Origin: HGW-17 sp964516435
GTDB taxonomy: Bacteria > Myxococcota_A > Polyangia > HGW-17
Assembly (NCBI GenBank): GCA_964516435.1
Contig: CAZEZP010000051.1
Span: 1 to 64,000 of the forward strand
Direction of reading: 5' to 3'
DNA length: 64,000 bases
The stretch's first letter is position 1; every line of letters starts with the position of its first letter. Below, in pieces: positions 9,501 to 17,242 of this stretch. Made by a program: the position numbers and the translations under genes. Under the pieces are notes generated by a model that saw only the letters and a list, made by a program, of their open reading frames with translations, made no database searches and was not told the origin of the DNA.

Positions 9501-9980
9501 GCCCTCGTCCTCCACCACCTCCACGCGGGAGTAACCAGCGGCCACGAGGTCGCGCGCCAGGTTTTCGCGGGGGTGGCGCACGCCGGGCCCCAGCAGCACG
9601 CACAGGGAATCGAACACGGCCCGATGCAGCGTCCTGCGCGCCAGCGCCGCCGCGGAAAGCACCAGCGCCCGCGGAAGCGCGCCGAAATGCAGATGCGCCA
9701 GCAGCGACATACGCGCATGCAGGAGCGCCGGGTCGGGCAATACTTCCGTATAGGCGCTCTCCGGCGCCGGAAGCCAGAACACGGATGGCGGCAGCGCCGG
9801 GTCGGCCGTGCGCTCCGGCCTGCCCAGCGCGCTCTCGAGCGCCCGGGCCATCTCCTGGGCATGCACCTCGTCCGCAGTGACGACCGCGACGAAACCGCGG
9901 GGCACCCATTCCCTCGCCGTCCAGTAGGCGGCATACGCGCCTTCCGGTACCTGGAAGAATTCCCGTGCGAACTGCATCAT
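6507..9980 (-). CDS. mfd: Transcription-repair coupling factor Mfd
   Basis: Mfd is a DNA translocase that dislodges RNA polymerase stalled at lesions and recruits UvrA. At 1157 residues it is full length. A UvrB-like N-terminal region is followed by the RNA-polymerase-interacting CarD-like domain (GDLVVHAVHGVGIFRG ... LEYEGGDRLYLPV). A RecG-type helicase core has Walker A GDVGYGKT at 627-634, a DEEQ box (IVDEEQKFGV) and the LRGRVGR motif VI. A TRCF C-terminal domain closes the protein. Two adjacent ATG codons (9980 and 9977) are possible starts, and no strong ribosome site separates them. It lies 39 bp downstream of a TPR-like gene and just ahead of three foldase genes. Confidence 0.97.
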   Translation of the reverse strand: MMQFAREFFQVPEGAYAAYWTAREWVPRGFVAVVTADEVHAQEMARALESALGRPERTADPALPPSVFWLPAPESAYTEVLPDPALLHARMSLLAHLHFGALPRALVLSAAALARRTLHRAVFDSLCVLLGPGVRHPRENLARDLVAAGYSRVEVVEDEGTFAVRGQVVDVFVPAEGFPARITYFDDEVEQIHLFDPQTQKRFRTVDELLVYPVRECVLGDPRGVRERLYARADAVAYPSSKTRMILERVEAGEDFFGMEALVPLYHEVLVPLWTYFPAGTRVVVENPPAVENAFHQWIDAERARFDARVAERQLAFPVESFYLVDSLWDADAGERFELHPGISPDGRGVELDGRPHTPCPVREERLDHLRQALFAHVEAGRCPVLLTVDDPAHSAVARILEESGFSLHVPPPDADVFSQLRPGVVLVRRGHLQRGFDSESLPPVFTEEEFFGVKASAAPARRGRTRPALESVQGISEGDLVVHAVHGVGIFRGLFRESPGGIPGDFLLLEYEGGDRLYLPVHRISQLSPWSGGAAEKVKLDKLGGKTWAATKKKVSERVQDLAERLLQAATARDSRPPVPLSPDDPMVLSFAATFPYEETPDQQKAIEDVFADLTGEKPMDRLVCGDVGYGKTEVALRAAFFVVAGGRQVAVLAPTTLLVEQHLRTFSERMAGFPVRVAALSRFTSPAAQREILAGVADGRVDIVIGTHRLLSRDVHFARLGLLIVDEEQKFGVAQKEQFRFWKSNLDVLTLSATPIPRTLQMGLVGLRDISLINTPPQERLAVRTFVAPLDPNVVREAILREHARGGQVFVVAPRVGSAGNAASRSVEEWAALVAEWVPGMRVGVAHGQMDAARLERVMFDFLHGAIDVLVSTSIIESGLDISRANTLLVMDSHLFGLAQLYQLRGRVGRKNVRAFAYFFLPEKAVTFEARRRLLALQRHTQLGSGFALAAEDLEIRGAGEVLGAKQSGMMAQVGFDTYLEIVRDVAARLRHEEPPVENDPELRVDVAAYFSETYIPDPAERIVWYRRLGMARDMDTLESLREVLTDRYGVPEPEGELYLALMELKVLARALNAVGIGLQGKRLTVHLDRHTRVSPAVLVERMRQKGFPFTLSGQQLTAVVDVPASESRARLTQAGRHLQTLLDCVTRSDLQTGS

Positions 9981-10019
9981 GCTGCCAGAAGAATCAATGC
10001 ACCCGTACCCTTCGCGTCC

Positions 10020-11093
10020 TCAAGGGCGCGGGACCGTGCGAAGCCAGTTGCGAAAATCATGAACCGTTTCCGCCCAGGGAGATTGCGGGTGCTTTTCCAG
10101 GAAGCGGCTCATCGCGGGCTCTCCGGAAGTCCAGTCCTTTCCCCACGCCCAGAGGGCCGCGTGAAAATCCACCTGTTCGGCCGAGCCTTCATACCAGGGC
10201 AATTTCTCGACCTGCGGCACGAGCGGATCGGGGGACTGGCAACGCCGTTCGAGCAAATCGTCCCAGCGGCACTCCAGGGGGTCCTGGCCGGCCAGGACAT
10301 CCCCCTGCCCCAGCCACTGGAGGAATCCGAAGGCCGCGCGGTAATCCCCCGATTTGAACCGGATTTCCGCCAGGCACGTCACAATGAACCGGTACAGGTC
10401 ACGCTTGACGGTCCCGCGCATTCCGAAGAACTGCATGTGCTGGAGTTCCAGGGTTTCGAGCGCGCGGCGCAGCAGCCCATGGGCATTGTCGAGGAGGCCC
10501 GCCTGCAAAAGCCGGCTGCCTATGTGCACCAGCAGGATGAAGCGTTCCTGCATTCCCAGGGAAAGGGCATTGAACAGTTCGAGCGCCTGCGCCAAATCCC
10601 CATACCGGTACGCTTCGAGAAAACGCAGATAGGCCTGCCGGGCATCCTGCAGCGCGCGGGTTTTCGCAGGTGCCGCCGCCTGCATCAGCACATCGAGATA
10701 GGTCCGCAGAAATTGCGCATCGGCGCTCTCGGGCGCCAGTTCCAGCGCGCGCAGCGCCAGTTGCCGGGACGTCTCGTCCGGACTTCCGAGCAACGCCGCG
10801 CGCACGCGGCTTCGCATGACGAAGGATTCCGGCAGCCGGTAGCCGGCGCTCACCGGACGAAAGGCCCGCCAATACGGGTAGGCGAACCAGCGCCGGGCTT
10901 CCTCGGCCGTCGTCACCGGAGAGAAAGGTTTTGGAGACAGGGAGATTTGGGAAACCGCGGGCCGCGGATGCCGGATGTGCGGGTAAACGGTGGGCGGCAT
11001 TGCGACCTGGGCCACTGGCACAAGCCGGCTCCAGCCTGGAACCGGCGCCGGCGCGCTCAACGCGATGAAAGAAATGGCCAAAAACAGGGACAT
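10020..11093 (-). CDS. Secreted TPR-like protein of unknown function
   Basis: I do not recognise the family. The 357-residue product begins with a short hydrophobic leader (about 1-14) that could be a signal peptide. It continues with helical, Ala/Leu-rich segments of TPR/SEL1-like spacing (about 105-290: QLALRALELAPESADAQFLR, FNALSLGMQERFILLV, and similar). The C terminus is Trp-rich. The ATG at 11093 lies one base after the stop of the upstream hydrolase gene (TGACATG), so the two are translationally linked. mfd follows after 39 bp. A scaffold or binding role would fit helical repeats, but nothing in the sequence fixes a partner. Confidence 0.7.
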   Translation of the reverse strand: MSLFLAISFIALSAPAPVPGWSRLVPVAQVAMPPTVYPHIRHPRPAVSQISLSPKPFSPVTTAEEARRWFAYPYWRAFRPVSAGYRLPESFVMRSRVRAALLGSPDETSRQLALRALELAPESADAQFLRTYLDVLMQAAAPAKTRALQDARQAYLRFLEAYRYGDLAQALELFNALSLGMQERFILLVHIGSRLLQAGLLDNAHGLLRRALETLELQHMQFFGMRGTVKRDLYRFIVTCLAEIRFKSGDYRAAFGFLQWLGQGDVLAGQDPLECRWDDLLERRCQSPDPLVPQVEKLPWYEGSAEQVDFHAALWAWGKDWTSGEPAMSRFLEKHPQSPWAETVHDFRNWLRTVPRP

Positions 11094-11094
11094 G

Positions 11095-11853
11095 TCAGTT
11101 TTCCGCCTCGAACTTCAGGAGAAAATCCCGTACTTCGGCCGATACGGCATCCGCCTCGAGATCCAGGAACAGTTCATGACCGCAATGGCTGTACCACGTA
11201 ACCGACTTGCGCGGGCTGGCGGCTCTTTCCAGCACGAGGCGGGAAGCGGCCGGCGGCACCACGGTGTCCTTGAGCGAATGGATCAGATGCACCGGCACGG
11301 TCAATTGCGGCAGGCGCCTCTGCACATCCTGGGAATAGGCGTACAACTGGGCGAAGGCATCCGACGGGAAACGCGGATAATTGGTGTTGCGCTGCCGGCG
11401 CAGGTCCTGGTCCACGAAGGCATTGGGCGAAGGAAACGAGGGAATCACCCATTTCAGGACACCGGCCAGGGGGGAAAGCGGATTGCAGAACTGCAGCGCC
11501 GGCGCGGCGCCGACGACCACCTTCACGCGGTCGGGAAACGTGATGCCCAGGTCCAGCGCCACCACACCGCCCATGGAGAGCCCCACCACAGCGGCCGGAC
11601 CGCCGGAACGTTCATTGAGGTCGAACAGCGCCGTGCGGGCATCCTCGAACCAATCCCGGGCCTTCACTCCCTTCAAATCCTGATATTTCGTCCCATGTCC
11701 GCGCAATACCGGCATGGCGACGAGAAAACCGGCCCCTTCCAGAAGCTGCGCAGGCTTTCTCACGCAATCCAGGCTGGAAGTGAAGCCATGCAAAACCAGA
11801 ACAGGAAATTTTCGAGGCATGCCAATGCATCCATTTCCGGCGCACGAGCGCAC
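11095..11853 (-). CDS. Alpha/beta hydrolase, carboxylesterase/lipase type
   Basis: The 252-residue protein has a compact alpha/beta-hydrolase fold close to Est30-type carboxylesterases and monoacylglycerol lipases. It carries the oxyanion motif LHGFTSS near 21-27 and the nucleophile elbow GLSMGG (S93). The acid is probably D196 in HSLKDTVVPP and the catalytic His is H226 in SHCGHELF. It is cytoplasmic and would hydrolyse short- to medium-chain esters. The start is uncertain: GTG at 11853 gives 252 residues, while ATG at 11820 gives 241 and leaves only seven residues before the first strand. Neither has a clear ribosome site. Transcription likely continues into the TPR-like gene and mfd. Confidence 0.88.
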   Translation of the reverse strand: MRSCAGNGCIGMPRKFPVLVLHGFTSSLDCVRKPAQLLEGAGFLVAMPVLRGHGTKYQDLKGVKARDWFEDARTALFDLNERSGGPAAVVGLSMGGVVALDLGITFPDRVKVVVGAAPALQFCNPLSPLAGVLKWVIPSFPSPNAFVDQDLRRQRNTNYPRFPSDAFAQLYAYSQDVQRRLPQLTVPVHLIHSLKDTVVPPAASRLVLERAASPRKSVTWYSHCGHELFLDLEADAVSAEVRDFLLKFEAEN

Positions 11854-11908
11854 GCAGGCACCCTACCTGCCCGCCTAGTATTTGTAAAGCTGCCCCCGAA
11901 TCGCGTCC

Positions 11909-12286
11909 TCATGGCGCCGGAGGCTCCGGCGGCGTCTGCAACCCGGGAGCCGAACGGACGAAATGCGGCATCTCGAAGGGGATTTCCAGGGACATCTCCA
12001 CGAAGCCCGCATATTCCCCGTTCTGGAACCAGGGGCACTGGTAAATGATCTTCTTGATGCCATTCTTTTCGATGGTGTACACGTTCTTCTGCCGGTTTTG
12101 CATCAAATCCGCCAGTTTGCTCCGTGCCGGCTCGGGATGGCAGTCGAACAGATTGCGCCCGATCAGGTCGGCGCCGCCCTGGCGGGCGAACGTGGCCTGC
12201 GCCTTCTGGTTCATGTACAAAATCTTCCCGTCCCGGTCGCACACGGTCACGGCGCCATCGAATTCGGTCACCCATTCGCAAAACAT
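11909..12286 (-). CDS. Stand-alone PAS-domain protein
   Basis: The 125-residue protein is almost only a PAS fold: FDGAVTVCDRDGKILYMNQKA at the start, then the GRNLFDCHP loop and the late strands NVYTIEKNGIKKIIYQCPW. It has a short Pro-rich tail and no output domain. PAS domains sense small ligands, redox state or light, or mediate dimerisation. The EKNGIKK/IYQCPWFQNGEYAGFVE part resembles heme- or ligand-binding PAS modules of the PAS-9 type. The start is set by AAAGGAGG about 5 nt upstream. It is divergent from the CAP-domain lipoprotein gene with 60 bp between starts, so the two may share a control region. Confidence 0.82.
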   Translation of the reverse strand: MFCEWVTEFDGAVTVCDRDGKILYMNQKAQATFARQGGADLIGRNLFDCHPEPARSKLADLMQNRQKNVYTIEKNGIKKIIYQCPWFQNGEYAGFVEMSLEIPFEMPHFVRSAPGLQTPPEPPAP

Positions 12287-12346
12287 GAAGCCTCCTTTCG
12301 ACGCCCTTTTATGCTATGCTTTGCCCGCCTTGAAAAGGAGTCGCTC

Positions 12347-13996
12347 ATGAAAACGATGAAAATCCTTCCACTGGGACTGTCATTTCTGCTGTTTTCGACT
12401 TTCGCCGCCTGCGACGATTCCGCAAAGAAAGCCGTCTGCGGCGACGGCAAGGCCGCCGGTTCGGAGAGTTGCGATGGCCTCGACCTGCGGGGGCAGACCT
12501 GCACGAGCCTGGGCTACTATGGCGGCACGCTCGCCTGCTCGGATGCCTGCGGGTGGGATCTCGCCTCCTGCGAAGCCGCCGGACGCTGCGGCGACGGCGC
12601 CATCCAGGCCAGCCGGGAGCAGTGCGACGGCACGGATCTGGGTGGGGCTTCCTGTGCTTCCATCGGACTTGGTTCGGGCACGCTCGCCTGCTCCACGAAC
12701 TGTCGGCTGGATACGGCCGGATGCGAAATCCAGCCCGTATGCGGCGATGGGCGGCGGCAGGGCGGCGAGGAATGCGACGGCTCCGATTTCGCCGGGGCTT
12801 CCTGCTCGAGCCTGGGCTTCGCCGGAGGCACGCTCGCCTGCACCGCCAGCTGCACCATCGATACCACCGGCTGCACCAGCGCCCCCGCCTGCGGCGACAA
12901 CGTGGCCGAGGGCGGCGAGGAATGCGACGGCACCGATTTCGCCGGTGCCTCCTGCTCGAGCCTGGGCTATTACGGCGGCACGCTCGCCTGCACAGCCAAC
13001 TGCACCCGGGACACGAGTTCCTGTGCGGCAGCCGGGCGCTGCGGCGACGCCACCATCCAGGCGGCCCAGGGCGAGGAATGCGACGGAGACGACCTGGGCG
13101 GAGCCACCTGCGAGAGCCGCGGATTCGCCGGCGGCACGCTGGCCTGCTCCCCCGCCTGCCGGTTCGACACCAGTCTGTGCGGGCAGAGCCAGACGGAAAT
13201 CGTCTGCCGCCGCTGGAACCAGGACCGCGCCGACATGAGCGAGGGCATCTGGTCAGGCGATGTCAACCAGTGCGTGGCCGGCGACATCGGTGCCCCGGGC
13301 CGCGCCAACGCGCTGAGAATCGTGAACCTCTACCGCTACCTGGCCGGTCTTCCGGCCGTCACCACGGATCCGGCGCTGGATGCCAAGGCCCAGCAGTGCG
13401 CCCTGATGATGACGGCCAACAACCAACTCAACCACTACCCGCCCACGTCCTGGACCTGCTACACGCAGGACGGCGCCACGGCGGCCGGATCCTCCAACCT
13501 GGCCAGCACGGCGGCCGTCGCGGCCGTGGACCTGTACATGGTGGATCCCGGAAACCCGCAGACCATCGGCCATCGGCGCTGGATCCTCTCCAACAGTTTC
13601 GGGCCCACCGGAATCGGCTCCACGCACAGTTATTCGTGCATGTGGGCGTTCGGCAGCGGCAGCGCGTCCAAACCCTGGACGGCCTTTCCCACCCCCGGCA
13701 TCTTCCCGGTGCAGGCCATCACCGCGTCCTGGTCATCCGTGGATCAGACCGGCTGGACGGTGCAGAGCGATTCCATCAGCCTTTCCGGCGCGCAGGTGAC
13801 CATCACCATGGACGGCTCGGTGCCTCGGCCCGTGAGCGTCACCCAGTTGCTGGGCGGCTATGGCTCCTCGTATGCCATCTCCATGATTCCCCAGGGCTGG
13901 ACATCCCAGGCCGGCCACACGTATCACGTGGAAATCACCGGTATCAATCCGACTATTTCCTATGATGTCCAGATGGTGGACTGCTCGGGCTACTGA
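12347..13996 (+). CDS. Lipoprotein with five Cys-rich repeats and a CAP/SCP domain
   Basis: The 549-residue product has a lipoprotein signal ending FAAC (C22). Five repeats of about 50 residues begin at C31, C81, C132, C182 and C232. Each has the pattern CGDG...E.CDG..(L/F).G..C.S.G...GTLAC...C..D...C, the myxobacterial-type disulfide repeat. A CAP/SCP-like domain follows (about 310-450), with LYRYLAGLPAV, the Asn/His-rich NNQLNHYPP and the GHRRWIL signature. The C-terminal ~100 residues are a beta-rich region. It should sit on the cell surface, heavily disulfide-bonded. CAP domains bind sterols or lipids or act in the extracellular matrix; the role here is unknown. The ATG at 12347 has AAGGAG 6 nt upstream. 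Confidence 0.88.
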   Translation: MKTMKILPLGLSFLLFSTFAACDDSAKKAVCGDGKAAGSESCDGLDLRGQTCTSLGYYGGTLACSDACGWDLASCEAAGRCGDGAIQASREQCDGTDLGGASCASIGLGSGTLACSTNCRLDTAGCEIQPVCGDGRRQGGEECDGSDFAGASCSSLGFAGGTLACTASCTIDTTGCTSAPACGDNVAEGGEECDGTDFAGASCSSLGYYGGTLACTANCTRDTSSCAAAGRCGDATIQAAQGEECDGDDLGGATCESRGFAGGTLACSPACRFDTSLCGQSQTEIVCRRWNQDRADMSEGIWSGDVNQCVAGDIGAPGRANALRIVNLYRYLAGLPAVTTDPALDAKAQQCALMMTANNQLNHYPPTSWTCYTQDGATAAGSSNLASTAAVAAVDLYMVDPGNPQTIGHRRWILSNSFGPTGIGSTHSYSCMWAFGSGSASKPWTAFPTPGIFPVQAITASWSSVDQTGWTVQSDSISLSGAQVTITMDGSVPRPVSVTQLLGGYGSSYAISMIPQGWTSQAGHTYHVEITGINPTISYDVQMVDCSGY

Positions 13997-14042
13997 GCGC
14001 GGCCGAAGAACCGCAGAAACGCAAGAACGCGGGGGATGATGA

Positions 14043-16238
14043 TCATTTCATCAGGCCACGGTGGCGCAGCAGTGGCTCGATCCTGGGCTTGGCGCCGCGG
14101 AAGCGCTCGTAGAGGACCATGGGTTCCTCGGTGTAGCCCGAGGAGAGCAGTTTGCGGAAGCGGGCCGCCGTGGGTGCATGGAAAATGTCCTTGGCTTCGC
14201 GGAAGGCTTCGAATGCGTCATTGTCCAGAACCGCCGCCCAGATGTAGGAATAGTAGCCGGCGGCGTATCCTCCCACGATATGGGCGAAATACGTGCTGCG
14301 GTAGCGCGATACGATCTCGGGAATGAGCCCGATGCCGTCGAGCGCCTTCTTCTCGAAGGCGGCCGTGTCCTGCTCCACGGGCTCGGTCAGCGTGTGCCAG
14401 CGCATGTCGAGGTAGGAGGCCGCCAGGTATTCCACGGTTTCGAAACCCTGGTTGAAGGTGCGCGCCTTGGCCATGCGGTCGATGAGCGCCTGCGGGATGG
14501 TCTCGCCGGTCTTGTAGTGTTTGGCGTACATCCGCAGCACCTCGGGCTCCGAGGCCCAGTGCTCCATGATCTGCGAGGGCAGTTCCACGAAATCGCGCGG
14601 TACGTTGGTGCCTGCGATGGACGGGTACGTGCAGTCCGAGAAGAGGCCATGCAGGGCGTGACCGAATTCATGGAACAGCGTTTCCACCTCCTCGAAACTG
14701 AGCAATGCCGGGGTGTCGCCCGTGGGGCGCGTGAAATTGCCAACGATCGTCACGATGGGATGCACGTGCTTGCCGTCCTTCTTCATCTGCTGGCGGTACT
14801 CGCCCATCCAGGCGCCCACGCGCTTGCCCGGGCGCGGATGGAAATCCGTGAGCAGCAGGCCCACCAGCCGCCCGTCCGCTTCCTTGACCTCGAATGTGCG
14901 CACCTCGGGGTTGTACTTGGGCAGATCCTTGCGCTCCTCGAACTTGAGCCCATAGAGCCTGCCCGCCACGCCGAAGACGCCGGCGAGCACGTTGTCCAAC
15001 TGGAAGTACGGGCGCAACTGCTCCTCGTCCAGGTCATAGCGCTGCTTGCGCAACTGCTCGGCATAGTACCACCAGTCCCAGGAGGCCAGTTTCACGCGCG
15101 GCTTTTCGCGGTCGGCCAGTTTCTGCAGTTCGGCGGCCTCCTTCTTCGCGTTGGGCAGCGCGGCCTTCCACAGGCGGTCCAGCAACTCGAACACGGCCTT
15201 GGGTGTCTTGGCCATCTGCTCGTCGAGCGTGTAATCGGCGAAGGTGGGGAAACCCAGCAGTTTCGCCTGCTGCACGCGCAGGGCGGCAATGCGGGCGATG
15301 ATCTTCTTGTTGTCCAGTTCGTCCCCGTGATCCCCCCGCGTGATGTATCCCTTGTACAATTTTTCACGCAGGTCGCGGCGCCTGGAATACTGCAAGAACG
15401 GAATCCACGACGGCTTGTCCAGGGTGAAGAGCCATCCCTGCTTGCCCCGCGCCCGAGCCGCGTCCGCCGCCGCCGAACGCACGGAATCCGGAAGTCCTTC
15501 CAGTTCGGCCGCATCCGTCAGCAGCATCTCGAATCGCTTGCCCTCGGCCAGCAGGTTGTCGTTGTAGCGCACGGCCAGGTTGGCCAGTTCTTCGTTGACG
15601 GCACGCAGTTGCTTCTTCTGCTCCGCGGACAGAAGCGCACCGCCCCGCACGAAGCGACGGTAGTGCACCGTGAGCAACTGTTTCTGCTCGGGCGAGAGCG
15701 CCGCCACGGCCTTGGCATCGTCGTGCACGGCCCGGATGCGCGCGAACAGTTTCTCATCCAAGTAGATATCGTCCTGGTGCCGCGTGAGCACGGGCATGAT
15801 TTCCTTGCGGATGTTCTGCAGTTCGTCGTTCGCGTCCGCGGATGCCACCAGGAAGAACACGTTGCCCACCCGATCCAGGGCGAGGCTGGAATACTCGAAC
15901 GGCTCCACCGTGTTGGCGAACGTGGGGGCCTCGGGGTTCGCCACGATGCGGGCGATGATCTCCTTCTGCTCCTTCATGGCGCGTTCGAAGGCCGGCCGGT
16001 AGTGTTCCGGCTTGATGCGGTCGAACGGGGGCATGCCATGCGGTGTCGTCCATTCCTCGAAAAACGGATTCATGACGGTCTCCTTCGGGGGCTCGGCCGG
16101 AGGCGTGGGGGCTGGCGGCGCCGTGTTCGTCACGGCCGCGGGTGGCGGCACAGCTGTAAGCGTCTTGGTCTCGTTCTTCTGACACCCCAGGAATAGGGCC
16201 AGAACTGCGATCCATGCGGTTTTTCGACAACACATCAC
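14043..16238 (-). CDS. M3-family zinc oligopeptidase, predicted lipoprotein
   Basis: The roughly 730-residue product is an M3 (thimet/oligopeptidase A/Dcp-like) peptidase. The zinc site HEFGH lies at 522-526, with the third-ligand region just after (GLFSDCTYPSIAG ... ELPSQIMEHW). Counting from ATG 16235, a lipoprotein signal ends FLGC (C18), followed by a Thr/Pro-rich linker to about 55. Most M3 enzymes are cytosolic; this one is predicted to be exported and lipid-anchored, so it would cut peptides in the periplasm or outside. AGGAGG lies 7 nt before a GTG at 16238 and 10 nt before the ATG at 16235; either may initiate. It is the third gene of the kinase, TPR-PEGA, peptidase run. Confidence 0.92.
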   Translation of the reverse strand: MMCCRKTAWIAVLALFLGCQKNETKTLTAVPPPAAVTNTAPPAPTPPAEPPKETVMNPFFEEWTTPHGMPPFDRIKPEHYRPAFERAMKEQKEIIARIVANPEAPTFANTVEPFEYSSLALDRVGNVFFLVASADANDELQNIRKEIMPVLTRHQDDIYLDEKLFARIRAVHDDAKAVAALSPEQKQLLTVHYRRFVRGGALLSAEQKKQLRAVNEELANLAVRYNDNLLAEGKRFEMLLTDAAELEGLPDSVRSAAADAARARGKQGWLFTLDKPSWIPFLQYSRRRDLREKLYKGYITRGDHGDELDNKKIIARIAALRVQQAKLLGFPTFADYTLDEQMAKTPKAVFELLDRLWKAALPNAKKEAAELQKLADREKPRVKLASWDWWYYAEQLRKQRYDLDEEQLRPYFQLDNVLAGVFGVAGRLYGLKFEERKDLPKYNPEVRTFEVKEADGRLVGLLLTDFHPRPGKRVGAWMGEYRQQMKKDGKHVHPIVTIVGNFTRPTGDTPALLSFEEVETLFHEFGHALHGLFSDCTYPSIAGTNVPRDFVELPSQIMEHWASEPEVLRMYAKHYKTGETIPQALIDRMAKARTFNQGFETVEYLAASYLDMRWHTLTEPVEQDTAAFEKKALDGIGLIPEIVSRYRSTYFAHIVGGYAAGYYSYIWAAVLDNDAFEAFREAKDIFHAPTAARFRKLLSSGYTEEPMVLYERFRGAKPRIEPLLRHRGLMK

Positions 16239-16258
16239 GATTCTTCCTCCTTTGCGAA

Positions 16259-17230
16259 TCAGAATGGGAACTCGAAGAGCACTCCGGCTCCTTCCGGAGA
16301 AGCGAACGGCAGCACAAAAGCCCGGAACGGTTTCGGCCGGCGCTGCGAAGCCGCCGCGAAGTAGCGCCACAGGGTGAAGGCAGCCAGACCCGCTGAAGCG
16401 ACGGCGAATCCCGTGGCGAAATCGCCGAACAGCATGCCTTCGTCCCGCACGTCTTCATCGAAGGTGCGCTTCCACTCGCGGTTGCGCAGGACCGCCAGCG
16501 AACCGAAGACGGCCAGCCCCGCCAGGCTCACGCCCGTTCCCGCCAGCCCCGTCCAGAAGGAGGCGCCCAGTCCGGGCCGCCGCGGCCGGCCCCAGTCCAT
16601 GGCATCGGGATCGGGCAGCAGCGGAGCGTCGGGATCCATTTCCAGCCGGCCTTCCACGGTGAGATTCTGGGCAGGCTTCACTTCCACGGGAAAATGGCGC
16701 TTGAGGTAGCCTTCCTTCTTGATGACGAGTGTGTGCGCACCCGGCTCCAGGTCCAGAACCAGCGGCGTCGTGCCCGCCGGCCGTCCCTCGACGCGATCGA
16801 CCCACACGAAGGCGCCCTGGGGCTCCACGAGGACCATGACCTTGCCCGGCCCCGACGGCGGCTCCACGGCCGGAGCCGCCCGCTGTTCCTCCAGCAGCCG
16901 CTCGAGCGCGGCGATGTGTTTCTCCACGATGGAGGTGAGCGGCCCACTGGGCACCCGGGCGAGATAGCGCCGGTAAAAGAACAGGGCATTTTCATGGTTC
17001 TTCAGCATGCGATGGCATTGTGCAATATTGTAATACATTTCCACCGCATCCACATATTCCAGCACGGCCTTGTACTCATCCAGCGCTTTCTGGAACTCCC
17101 CCTGGCGATAGTATTTTTCCCCCTGCTCGAAATGCATCCGTGCCTTTTCCCGGTTCTCCGGTCCGGCAGACGAAACGGCCGGCCAGCCCAGGCACATCCA
17201 GACGAAGAGGAACGTGAAAATCCGGTTCAT
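16259..17230 (-). CDS. TPR-PEGA membrane protein
   Basis: The 323-residue product has a signal peptide (about 1-22) and TPR helices at about 31-94 (EQGEKYYRQGEFQKALDEY ...). A PEGA domain spans about 129-197 (VMVLVEPQGAFVWVDRVEGRPAGTTPLVLDLEPGAHTLVIKKEGY in outline). Two predicted transmembrane helices lie at about 223-248 and 269-291. Such TPR-PEGA proteins are abundant next to Ser/Thr kinases in myxobacteria; PEGA domains are thought to bind surface or wall components. It lies 12 bp after the kinase gene and 20 bp before the M3 peptidase, so the three are probably one operon. It may be a kinase partner or substrate. Confidence 0.85.
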   Translation of the reverse strand: MNRIFTFLFVWMCLGWPAVSSAGPENREKARMHFEQGEKYYRQGEFQKALDEYKAVLEYVDAVEMYYNIAQCHRMLKNHENALFFYRRYLARVPSGPLTSIVEKHIAALERLLEEQRAAPAVEPPSGPGKVMVLVEPQGAFVWVDRVEGRPAGTTPLVLDLEPGAHTLVIKKEGYLKRHFPVEVKPAQNLTVEGRLEMDPDAPLLPDPDAMDWGRPRRPGLGASFWTGLAGTGVSLAGLAVFGSLAVLRNREWKRTFDEDVRDEGMLFGDFATGFAVASAGLAAFTLWRYFAAASQRRPKPFRAFVLPFASPEGAGVLFEFPF

Positions 17231-17242
17231 GGCATTCCATTC

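Noticed and set aside
6519..11201. 1560-codon open frame on the plus strand
   Set aside because: It is antisense to mfd and the TPR-like gene. High GC makes long stop-free opposite frames common; it has no ribosome site and shows His/Arg/Gln-rich shadow composition.
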